Below are positions 34,252 through 45,200 of a stretch of 64,000 nucleotides of DNA, piece by piece. Source of the stretch: Balanoglossus misakiensis (lineage: Eukaryota; Hemichordata); NCBI GenBank assembly GCA_040954595.2, contig CM082577.2, forward strand, positions 13,516,001 through 13,580,000, written 5' to 3'. Made by a program: the position numbers and the translations under genes. Numbering within the stretch: position 1 is the stretch's first letter; each line of letters begins with the position of its first letter. The notes below the pieces were generated by a model that was given only the letters and a program-made list of their open reading frames with translations, was not told where the DNA came from and did no database searches.

Positions 34252-34375
34252 GTTTTTGGGATTTTTTTTTTCTTTCTTTTGTGTCTTTCTTTTATGGAGT
34301 TGTTTCTGGGTTTGTTTTGTATGTTTTTTTTAAAGTATGGGCATACGGCCTGAATTAAAGAATAAATAAAATAAA

Positions 34376-35298
34376 AATAGATATGCTGTCCAAAGGGAGG
34401 ATCATTTCCCGCCAAATAGTGTCACGTGACACAAGTTTCCTTCACGTAATGACCTTCAAGTTTCAGCCCCGCTGACGGCTAACACTTCTGGACGAAGTGT
34501 TTGAAATTTGTAGCGTATCTTGTTAGGGAATTGCCCAGAGACGGTGTGGTTGGTCTTTCAAACATATTTATTTGAAACCTACAGGTACGGGACTCATTGT
34601 TTGTGATGCAGAATCGAATTTTTAAATGTGAAATGACTTGTTATTGTGTGTGAAGTGCCTTTGTCCTTTTATGTTGTTCGGAGCATCTTTTATATATGGC
34701 AATAAAATAGCAATACTGTTGACTTCTAACAATTTGTGCGATATCTGTTCTTGTTGTTGACCTTGAATGAACTCGGTCCGGGTAGTGTTGACTTGTGTTG
34801 TGAATAACCAAATCGAACTCCGGGTTACACATATTTTACGAGTCATTTTAATGAGCTAGTCTTGTCTACGTATGGTTAACACGGCCAACAACAAAACTCA
34901 AGACATTTATTTTTTTATCGGGTGTTGACAGCATCATTTGAATACAATGGCCTCTCCAGTCAAGGAGCAGGTGGTTATCGTAGGCGTGGTGTGGGGGTTT
35001 TACACGATGACCGCAATTTCAAGAGAGTGACGTCGTCACCCTATCGAAATTGGCAGAATGATTCCATGATTGAAAGGTAATGAAATACACGGTTAAAACA
35101 CAAATGTACACAAAAGGCATACCGCTATGCATCTATAACTGTTCAAACAATCACAGTATTGTGAATGGCAATGTGTCAGGCCAAAGTACCGCATATTTAA
35201 GAGGGGAGGAACTACTAAGGATAAGGAAGACGTGATGAGGTATTTCATTGATTCAACAACCTCCTGGGGGCGCTGTCATTGCAATGCAGTAGAGATAT
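34376..35298. other. No gene recognised
   Basis: Between the LINE tail and the broken transposon protein. Only short frames without domains. Confidence 0.45.
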
Positions 35299-36032
35299 TC
35301 ACAAAATACTAGTACCGGTACTATTGAATTGTGCGTATTGCCAATATGCGGTGAACATGCGACTGAAGGAAACCAGTTCTTCTGACAGCCCGTTGACAAG
35401 TTCTCGAATGGTACCAGTCATTTGCACAAGGCACTTTTTCTTCTTACTCTCTGGACCCTCAGATACACTAACACTCTCCCATTTCAGCCAACAGGTTTGT
35501 TTCTCTACACATGATAATGGCTCTAGTTTGTCTTTCACACGCTGGACTCCACACTTCTGTCATGCTCTGTTGATACAGCCAAGATCATTATGTTTGCTGT
35601 CAGCTTCTTTTGCACAAAGACTCATCTCAACTGCATCATACTTATTGTTGATTCTCATTGCTGATAAGTTGAATCTGGTAGCCAATTTGGTGACTTCTTT
35701 CAACTTCAACTCAATGTTCACACAATATTCACATAAACATTGGTTAAGTGTTTGGTGTTGTTGAACCTTGACATTTTTTGACCTCAATTCACAGAACTTG
35801 GAAAGCCCAACTTGATTTTCTGGATTTTCCTGTGACCACTGCCTGTGAACGTTTTTCAATGATTTATTCAGAATATGAGTCTGAAGCGATGTCTTCTTAC
35901 TGACAGTGTTTTTTCCCTGGTAACTGAACAGACACATCTGGGCGAATATAGAAATCATGTATTGATTTTTTAGCAATGCATGGCACACTATCAGATCTTT
36001 GCCTTTTCTCCAAAGTATTGGTGGATGAGGCT
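35299..36032 (-). pseudogene. Broken transposon-encoded protein with CLCEYC motif
   Basis: One reading frame runs from the piggyBac boundary down to a stop at 35299, interrupted by a single in-frame TGA at 35560-35562. Recognisable parts are ILNKSLKNVH, then KFCELRS, then the cysteine motif CLCEYCVNIELKLK, then GCINRA-stop-QKCGV, WLKWE and AYWQYAQF. I associate this pattern with uncharacterised transposon proteins found in many copies in marine invertebrate genomes; no named family is claimed. The N-terminal part is missing where the piggyBac element begins (TTAA at 36033-36036), so the piggyBac probably inserted into it. Apparent coding upstream of 36032 on this strand is piggyBac terminus. 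Confidence 0.55.
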
Positions 36033-36036
36033 TTAA

Positions 36037-37764
36037 CCCTTTGACCCCCATTTCGGCCTGCCTATTGTCCCTACACATAGCGGAATTAAACGGCCGAGCG
36101 CCACCATGAGTCAAAATCCCAATGCGGAATGAAACGGCCCTTCTGTTAACGCCAGTCAAAACATTAATTACTCGTTTCCTAAAAGCTATTGGGTGTTTCA
36201 CTTTTCAAGGCGGGAAACTTTAGTTTCTAAGCAACAGAACTGTAGTGACAGGACCATATTTATACAGAATGATTTACGGCGGGAGAGGTTTTTCGCGGGC
36301 GATAAATCGACTTTCGATGTTGAATTTTCGGGTCCGACTTACATCTTAGACTTTTCGAAGCAGTCGATTAACATTTTTGAACTTTTTCTTACTGAAGATT
36401 TTGTTGAACTGTTAGTGCGGGAAACAAATGCTTACGCGGAATTCAAGCAGGAACAAGCCGGTCACCGTGACTCAGAGTGGTAGGCCCTATAACACAGACG
36501 CAACCGAACTGCGCGCCTACTTTGGAATGATGATTCTCATGGGCATCACAAAGTCCCTGAAGTCAAGCACTACTGGGCAAGTGACGATCGTTTGAATGTG
36601 CCTGGAATTTCCAAGGTAATGCCCAGAAATCGGTTCATGAAAATCAGCCAGTATCTCCATCTGAGTGGTTCCCGTAACGAGCCAGATGCAAGAGACCCTC
36701 ACAGAGATCGTTTTGTATAAAGTCTGCTCTATGGTAGATCTTGTTAGAGAGACTTTTCCTGAACATTATTATCCTCACAGGGAAATTGCAATTGATGAGG
36801 CCATGTGTAAATATAAGGGTGGGTCTCACATGATTCAGTATATGCCTGGAAAGCCAGTGAAATGGGGCTTCAAAATTTGGTCTGCTGCTTGCCTTAAAAC
36901 TGGCTACACTCTCGACATGTTTCCGTACACGGGGGAAAAATCCAAGAGAGAGGGCTTGGGTACCAGGTTGTTTATCATTTGACCGAGTGTTATTTCAACA
37001 TGGCTCATCATATTTATTATGATAATTTTTTCAGTAGTGTCCAACTTGCACTTGATCTTCTTGACAGGGATGTATATATCACTAGTACTATTCGACAGAA
37101 TTGAAAGGGGCTTCCACAGCAAATCAAAACAAAACCGAAAATGAAATGGGGGATTGTGTTGTTCTGCAGAGTGGGAGGCTTTTTGATTATAAGTGGTTCG
37201 ACACTCGAGATGTGAGAATGCTGACAACAATATCTCCCCTGGGGGTGAAAACCAAACAACGGCTGGGAAAACTTTCTTTACTCCACATGTAATATTGCAA
37301 TACAATAAGTATATCGGTGGGGTAGATAAAAGTGATCAGATGTCAGTGTATCAGTCCATTTCATATAAATACATGAAAAATGGGAAGTATCTATTTTTCT
37401 TTTTTCTGCAGCGCATGATTGTTAATTCTTTTATTTTGTACAAAATTGCACACACTCCGGATCAAAGGAGAAAATACAGGGGTCTTGATTTCAAATTAGA
37501 TTTATCAAGCCAGTTGATCGCAGGGTATACCAATAGAAAACAAAGAGGCCCCCTTCCCAAACGCCAGCAACAGAAAGTAGTTTGAACGCAATCAATATCC
37601 ACTCCCACAAATGTGAAAAAAATGGACCCCAATACCAAAAGGCCCGAAAGAATATGCAGGCACTGCTCAAAATTGAAAAGAAAAACTGCTAAGGGTTACC
37701 CTGTCCAAACAATCTTCGGCTGCAAGCTGTGTGGGGTTTATCTGTGTAAAAACACGGTTTATTG
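36037..37764 (+). mobile_element. piggyBac-type element, 3' end not found
   Basis: The left end is TTAA followed by CCCTTTGACCCCCAT, a piggyBac-like terminus at 36037. It holds the decayed transposase described next. I could not find a matching inverted repeat and TTAA after 37764, so the right end is deleted or too diverged. Confidence 0.7.
36193..37764 (+). pseudogene. piggyBac transposase, several frameshifts and stops
   Basis: Cut-and-paste transposase remnant. Recognisable blocks in different frames are ELRAYFGMMILMGI and HYWASDDRLNVPGISK (around 36500-36620), FMKISQYLHLSG, IAIDEAMCKYKGG (first catalytic Asp, around 36790), YYDNFFSS (second Asp, around 37020), KYIGGVDKSDQ (around 37310) and a C-terminal cysteine domain with CRHCSKLKRK and CKLCGVYLC ending at 37764. 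At least three frame changes, plus stops near 36483, 36719 and 37104, make it inactive. Block order and spacing match the piggyBac family (DDE_Tnp_1_7). Confidence 0.85.
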
Positions 37765-38007
37765 AATACCACTGTAGCATTATGCAGCACTGAGTGTCAC
37801 TGTGAGAATGTAAAGTGTGTTTAAATTTGAAATAAAAGTTCATTGTTCTTAGAATTTTATTGTGGTGTAATGTCATATCATAGTTGTGTATTTGTAGAGT
37901 GTTATAATTTGCCTCTATGCAGTGAGAGTGAAAGTTTGCTGTGAGTGAGAAAGTTTTGGGAATCTGGGGGTATTGATATGCAAATTTAGAGTGGGGAGAC
38001 TCATGTA

Positions 38008-38618
38008 CAGTGAAACCTGTCAATTACGGACACCCTCGGGAATAGCCTTACTGTCCGTAATTTAGAGATGTCCGTAATTGTAAAACTCATTAATATTCAT
38101 GACGTGACGTGCCTGAGTTATCACATTACGGACACATGACACAACCTTCAATGGCCAATAGTGTAACAAATACGATACGCACTCATTGCACACGCACACT
38201 TGTACAAACAACGCAATAAATTTCAACTTTTCATTCACTGTTATTTTTATTACTATGTTATTACCAATCAATTCTGAAAAATATACAAAGCGAAATAAAT
38301 AAAATGAAATGGGATGTACACCTGAAACTCAACTGCAAGTAAACAAACTCAAACATGAAAAATTATGCAAGAAATAAGACTTCATTTTACGGAGTTAAAA
38401 GTTCATCTACAACTGCTAAAAAACCTATCAAGTGTCTGCTGCCTGGCTGCGTGGTGACGATTCGCGATTGCTTTCTGAAGTTCTTCTTCGATGCCGACGA
38501 GGCTTCCAATGATCTCCGGGTGCTTATCTAGGGCAAACTTCTTGATGTTGGCAATCAAACGAAGTAATACATAATAGGCCTTAAAGGGTTCACACCAAGT
38601 CGATCGCTTACTCTTCAT
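38008..38618 (-). mobile_element. 3' end of a pogo/Tigger-like DNA transposon
   Basis: CAGTGAAACCTGTCAATTAC starts at 38008 after a TA dinucleotide, typical of Tc1/pogo-type ends with a TA target. On the minus strand a frame (38403-38618) ends in QTLDRFFSSCR, resembling the QTTLDxFF terminus of pogo/jerky-type transposases. The rest of the transposase is not recognisable upstream, so this is a truncated remnant. Confidence 0.5.
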
Positions 38619-38639
38619 TTATGACCGTAACTGTTTTAG

Positions 38640-40232
38640 TGTTTTTTAGCAAGTGCCATCAGAAAGGTTCTGCGAGCTACTCCTTTCTTGACCAGTGACT
38701 TGTAGGTTGATGTCAGGGTTTTTACAGATACCAACTAGTTCCCTCTATTCGTCAGCAGAAGCTAACCCTAAAGCTTTATAATGCAGCCTTCTTACTTGGA
38801 GACAAATTTGTATAGTATACCAGGTTCACCCAGCTGGGTGATCATCAGTTGTATGATGATGGGTTGAAAAGGGGAAAATAACACGAGTCATGAACGAATT
38901 CTTTGGACGCTCTGATGCTCCCGTGGTTGCTGAGTGTCAGAGTATCCAAACACAACTGAATCTTTAAGTTGAAATACTTACCTTGATGCATTTCCAAAAA
39001 AGAGTAGTCCCTCTTCTTCTTCTCCACTTGAGACCCCCAATTCGAGCTTTCTGTTTTAGTGGTCCCCTCTGATTCCTCCGACCCCCTCCCCCACATGCCA
39101 CACATCAATAATTCAAATTCATGTAATTTCAATAGCAAACTTTAAAATTAATTTAGAGAAATTAACTATAAAACGTGAGATTCAGTTGTTTTTCTTTAAA
39201 CATTCTCTAAAAAATCATTTTTGATCAAATGACAATTTTGCACAAAATTCTTTATTATGTCATAACGAATGGTAACACATTTTCAATGTTAGCGATACTC
39301 GACCTGGAACAACATTCAATGGGTATTGTTCTAAGCAAAGCGAACACTACTTAATTAGTCCTATGGAAATCACTCGGATGCTACGAGCAATACACACAAA
39401 AGCACTAAAAACTTTGACGCAAACTGCAGCGATTGTTTGTAAACTCAGACACTTAACAAGTTTAAGCATTGATGCGGTGTGACATCAGAAACATTTCTTT
39501 ATAGTGCATTAGTTATTCATGTATAACAAGTAATGTACACATCGTAGGTCCACTCAAATTATTTCCAACCAAAGGAAGAAAGCTTAAATTTTTCTCTCTT
39601 GTTTCATGTTCGAAAATATCAAAAATATTTATTTTTGTGGGGTTATCTGTCTCCATGTACTTAATCTATGATTTGTAAGTTGTGAACATTGCTAAGATTA
39701 AAAGATAATAAACACATTGTTGTTATTTTCAAGACAATATAGTCAATTTCTTATTCTCTATTTCTACATAACAGCATAATTTTTTTAAATCTAAAAGTAC
39801 TTAAATTCTTTATTTAGAAAATTATTGTTACTCTCTCACAATTTATAAACATGTAACACATTGGTTACGTTACATATAACATTTTATAGTTCTGTGTTCC
39901 GTTTATACAAGTTTACATCATTTGGAAGCATGTCATACATAATAAGCACATACAATTTGACAGTTTTCTCACTGCAGTTACATGTATTTTTCTGTTATAC
40001 CATAACTGTACTTGCAATAACATATGCATCAGCACCATTTGGGCCATGAATGACGATGCTTGTGTCTGGCGATAAACTTCTAGGATTTCATTAAAGAGGT
40101 GCCCTGTTGAATTAAAAAAGCATAACATTGTTACGCAGTCTGTTACCTTTTAAGGTAAAAGAATAATTATGCAATAGAAGATTCCATTAATTAATCTGCT
40201 TATTTCTCGTTGATATGTTTTTTTTTTAAGCG
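38640..40232. other. No gene recognised
   Basis: AT-rich intergenic DNA between the pogo-like remnant and the dispersed repeat at 40233. Open frames such as 38845-39138 (minus) show no domain. Confidence 0.45.
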
Positions 40233-40491
40233 GGTGTCGTCCTGTCTGTGCACTGTCATACATCACAGCTGCTAAGTCAAATTAGGCGCATAGTAAAACT
40301 GCTACATACAATGTACATCCTTGAAAACGATGTATATGTGGTTGTTACTATGGCTAACATTGCATCGTTACTTTTGTATCACATTTCCAGTTTACTTTAA
40401 TATAACCTGTATTTTGCAGGGTCTCAGTGGAGTGGGAACAATGCAGATGGCGTTTTTATAAACAGAAATAGTGTCGCGCATGTGCACTTCA
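40233..40491 (+). repeat. Dispersed repeat, copy 2
   Basis: Diverged copy of 12811-13031, same orientation: GGTGTCGTCCTGTCTG at the left, GCATCGTTAC in the middle, and GTGGGAACAATGCAGATGG then CGTTTTTATAAACAGAAA at the right. Between those blocks the copies differ by indels. Confidence 0.5.
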
Positions 40492-41519
40492 GAAGATCTT
40501 CCCTTTAACCTTTGCGAATGATATAGTCACAAACCTGTGGAAGCTAGTAACTTCAAAAAGTGCCCCTATACATAATCAGATATCACCCTCAGTGATTCAA
40601 AGTTACATTTTTGGTTGAATAAATAAAATGAAGGGGGGGGGGGGGTAGAAAGGGGGCGTGAAATGATGCTTTGGAGAGAGATCGTTTTACTATGATTTAG
40701 TGTGTGTAAAGCACAAAATACGCACCTCTGTAGGCTCTCCTTCTTCTGGTGGGGACCTGGTGGAAAGTAAAAGAAATGCATCAAACTATGAATTGGCGTG
40801 ACAAGGGTGGGGTTACTTCACATTTTCAAAGGTTACAAACAGCATTAAAGATTTTTAAGTACATGTACGTTGAAGAGACCTCGTTATCCACAATGAAAAA
40901 CCAGCAAATGCGTAGTTCTGACAATGACACGCAAATACAAATCATTGCCTTTCGGACGCCGCGCGCAGAAAGAATGCTGCAGGTAGGTTGCAGTTAACAG
41001 AGGAAGATTTACAGTTGTTAGAATATGTCGCTTACAAGCGATGTCAAGTACACCTTGACGGACACGCCAATAGCGTATTGCTACCGACGAACGATTAAAA
41101 CCCATCTAGCTTACCAGCTTAATTAATGTCATGTACTTCAGCAGGTGTTTACAATTGTTGTAGATGTTACATAACATTTCATGTACTAAAGCTGCCTAAA
41201 CGTGACTTATATGCGCCAACAGAAAATTAATTTACGTCTAATAATTATACTAGAAACTTTCGTAAGTTTAACCATTGCATGACTTCTCGGCATGAGACTT
41301 TCTACACGTTCCATTGACAACGGCTTGGAAATGTAATAATAAAGGTATACGGTCGTCAATGCAAATTTAATCACTATCACCCTAAAAATAACTATAACCA
41401 GTCACAGATTTCAATCGTGGCACACGCGAAAAAAAAGTTCGCCTCAACATGGTCATTCGAAGACTTAGACACACCCTTTGACCATAGGTATATGTAAATT
41501 AACCAGGTCCGTTACGTGT
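40492..41519. other. No gene recognised (contains poly-G tract)
   Basis: Includes a run of about 13 G near 40632-40645. Short frames only; no domain or splice-supported exon found. Confidence 0.4.
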
Positions 41520-42110
41520 AACCATATATAAATATGAAATAGAGTTATGAAGCACTCTGTGATCAACGAGTTGAAACTACAGCATGAGCTTTCGGGCTCT
41601 GTAGTCCTCTTCATCAGATGCACACGTGGAATGAACAGAGAAACAGAGAATCATGGAGTATTCAAAGCAGGAAATATGTGCAGGATCAGGTGCATCAGAA
41701 AATAAAAGATGGGTTGGGTGTGAAAATTAAATAATGGACATGTTAATGAGAATGCAAATTTGTTAATGGGGTATCGGACTGCAGAAAACTGACAGTTATA
41801 TGTAGCGTGACATAAAACCATAGTCCCACATCTACACAGTCAAAATGTTCGATTAACTTGTAAACCTGCAAACAATTCCCACAAGCTGTATATATAGGTC
41901 AAACTGGACAGTCACTGCGGAAACACGTTAACAACCACAGATTTGACATACAGAATGGTAACAAACACAAACCCGTCAGTGAACATTTCAACAGACCAGG
42001 ACATTCCACAACTAACTTTACCGTGACAGCCCTAAAAAGGCAAACTATAAAAACAACCGTGAACGTGAAGTAGATGAACTGAACTGAGTGCTACATAACT
42101 TTATTTCATA
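41520..42110 (+). mobile_element. Penelope-like element remnant
   Basis: The left part (about 41565-41630) carries the sequence around GCTTTCGGGCTCTGTAGTCC and TTCATCAGATGC, a pattern I associate with Penelope-like element terminal regions. It is followed by a GIY-YIG endonuclease fragment. The reverse transcriptase is absent. Boundaries are approximate. Confidence 0.55.
41885..42070 (+). pseudogene. GIY-YIG endonuclease fragment of a Penelope-like element
   Basis: One open stretch reads AVYIGQTGQSLRKHVNNHR then FDIQNGN, KPVSEHFNRPGHS and FTVTALKR before a stop at 42070. YIGQTG, the following Arg and the HFNRPGH block are typical of the C-terminal GIY-YIG domain of Penelope-like retroelements. 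Upstream, the conserved start of the domain is out of frame or lost, so it cannot make a working protein. Confidence 0.7.
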
Positions 42111-42214
42111 TTGTACTGAAGATCAACACGGCAATACTCTTACTTGCATATATAAATATGTAATTATTGTCTTGTAATGGTTATCTTCGGAGTGGTAGCT
42201 TATTCAACAGTCCC

Positions 42215-45200
42215 CTACCTATTTCCTTGTCTCTTCTTCCAGTAGCAGTACGCTGCAGCTACGATTAAGAGAATGATACCAATACCTACCCCTAAACCAA
42301 TTAGGAAGCTTTTCCAATCAAAGTTCCAGGGGCAAGCTATTAAAAAGAAGGATTTGTTACAATATTGGTGTCTACATCAACAAACAGGCGGTTGAAAACT
42401 GGCGCTGGCAAAATTCGACAAGGTGGACAAAACCGCAAGAAGACTCGCAATGGGTTTCACAGGCACAAACATGGGTTAAAAACTCGAGCGTAAATTTTTT
42501 TTTCGTGACAATTGACATCACAAAATGTACAGATCAAATATTAATTCGGTTTCAATGTTCTTAAAATTTGTTTATTTATAAATTTAGCCACTCACGAAAT
42601 GGCATCACAAAATGCTATAGTTTGTGTTCAGCTATGTGTTCCAGCAAACATATCGCGAGTTTTCAGGTAAATCTTGAAGAAACATCCAGATATGCCGAGT
42701 TTATTATTAATTGAAAACAGGTTCCACGCCCCACGCAAATACATTTTAGAGTGTTAAAGAAAGAAACTGTCAAAAGCCGGCATTCTAAATGCTTTATATT
42801 CACTAACTTTTTGATTGACAATGCATTCTGAGTAACAAGACATACCAGACTTTTTCCCGGATATCTTGTCATAGAACTCTTCAGAAGACCAGTAAAAGTT
42901 GCCACAGCTCCGAAAACTTTCTGGCGGGGAACTCATTTCATTTTCACGGCCTTCTTTGAACATCAGCGCCATCCCTTCAACTTGGTGTATTTCGATGTGA
43001 CAGTGAACGAACCACCAACCTTCCAACAGCAATAAGAACACAATCAATAAAAAATAACAGCAACAGCAATATTAATACTAAACACGATCATTATCACATC
43101 GTAAATCTGTGGGGCTAACTCATTCATCAGCATATATTCTCACTTTTATTAGTAAACGCATAACGCATTTTAGCATAAAAAGATACTTACGATTTACGTT
43201 ATTGTAAGCAAAATAGATTTTCCTTTTGGTATTCCATATTCAAGGCGGTCCAAGTAAAATTCCAAGGTGCCGTTTTTCAGACAACTGTCTATTTTCTGCT
43301 ACTAATTTCGGATCGACTAAATACAAAAATAATACCTGAATGGTTTCTTGAAATGCACCAAGTGGCAATGCATCTAGTGCTTATACGTAGGCATAAGATA
43401 GACATACCCGGGTTATCAGCGAGGTACCTGACCACAACGTATCCCCCTACTGGCACGATGACTGTATCTTTCATTGGAGGATTTATCAGGTTGAGTCCAG
43501 GGATGTTATCTCCGCCCCAAGTGGGGTGCCTCCATCTACCGTTGTTACACCGCGTGTCCTCGCCACAGTATATGTCTTTGTTGTCGCGAACATATGTCCC
43601 ATTCTCATCATACTCTGCAAAGCCAGTCTTTAACACATAGAAGTGGTGGCCATGCAAGTGCACTGGGTGTGGCGTTCCTCTGATCCCTTCGCCTGATGCA
43701 AAAGAATAGAGTAGAGCATATAAACTATTTTCTTGTTTTTATTCCTACACAGAGACTTCTTACACACGTTAACATAGCAAAGAATTGAAAGCTTTTGTTT
43801 ACTGCATTTTTTTTTAATTTGTCCCCAAAGAGCATTCTACCTAAATGATAGAACAGAGATATTTATTATCCTACCCGGGTACTGAACCATGTTATGCAGG
43901 ACGATTTGAACAACATTCCCAGTCTGAATTTCAATGAAGTGAGTGCAGCTGCAATGTTGTTTTGCACACTCAGTCTCATTACACACCGTCATATAATCTT
44001 CATACTTCCCGCCAGGGAGGGTCTCCATGGAAAAGAAACAGAACATTTTGATTTACCTGTAACATGGAATTAACCCTTTACGTCATGTTGTCGTCACTTA
44101 TCTCTTTCACATTTTTTGTCAAAAATTTGACCAAGGCCTGTAGGCAGTGGAGCTCATATCCAATTTATTGAAGAAAAATCCGGGCGGGGGAATCAGAGTA
44201 TGTGAACTTCCTAAAACGTTAATATTATTCTAAATAGAGTATTGACGAGATGAATGTGATTTGTTGTGGTACGGCAGCAGAGAGGGAACGCGTGTTTGTT
44301 GAGCTAAACAAGGCGCACAACTCAAAGAAACCATAGGTTCAAATGGACACGCGTATCCGTCGCCATTTTAGCATTAATAGAGAGAGAGAGAAGTTTTGTA
44401 AGTAGTTTTCTTATATCGTCATATCATAATATCAAATGTTACAAATATCGGGTCTGGGTAACCGAGACTACCACGTCATTTCGAATGTGTACTGTAAATT
44501 ACTCCGCACAAAATGGCGGTGGATATTTGTTCGTTTGGGCACTGTGGTTAGGGAGTGTGGCGTGTAGCGCAGCGCCGAATTAGACAAGGACCAAGTCTAA
44601 AAAAATAGCTAAGAATATCCGAATAGAAAATGAGACAAATCTTTCAACATTGTGGTGGCAGTACAACACTTACCATAGGTGGGGTACTAGGTGTAATGAA
44701 TCGCCTGCCATTTACTGAAGACATTCTTGAAATTGTTCCAGCGAAGTGAAAGTTTATGAAGTGTTCTTCTGCACCACTGGCGCTGATGTCTGGAATGCGT
44801 GGTGGCGGGGGTTGACTGGAAAGTGCCGTTAGATATGCCACAGGTATGCAGACTGTGTATTCTTTTGGCGGGAAATAGCTGGCGACAAAATTGTGCGATA
44901 AGTTAATCGTCGAAAATACGACACACTTGTGTTTACATGTTTACCCTTGCCAGCAGAAACATGCATTGTGCTCGCCATTGATTCGATTAAAATCTTAAAG
45001 TATGCATGATCTCTGTGATGCCTACCTAAATGGACAGTTTACTGCAATGCAACGGTCTGATGCAGTGCACTCGGTGGGTTGGCTCACCGGCCATGTGTTT
45101 TTAGGAGCTTGATCATAGTGCAGAATGGCTTCCACGTGTCCGGGATAAATAGTGACCTTAAAAGGAAAAGGTTTTCACCATCAGAGTATCATAGATTTGA

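Larger units (their letters stand above)
30251..34375 (+). mobile_element. Near-full-length two-ORF LINE retrotransposon
   Basis: Two uninterrupted ORFs, separated by 8 bp between the first stop and the second ATG, then a short 3' UTR ending in an A/T-rich tail of AATAAA-like repeats (about 34350-34375). An apurinic-type endonuclease followed by reverse transcriptase, without RNase H, and an ORF1 with an N-terminal cysteine cluster fit the CR1/L2-like group. The clade is my inference. The 5' end and target duplication were not located. Confidence 0.85.

Noticed and set aside
35560-36201. Single 213-aa minus-strand protein starting at 36201
   Set aside because: The part above 36032 is piggyBac terminus; the real remnant is 35299-36032 with one TGA.
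43353-43640. Plus-strand ORF antisense to laccase
   Set aside because: Exact antisense of the HPVHLHGH exon.
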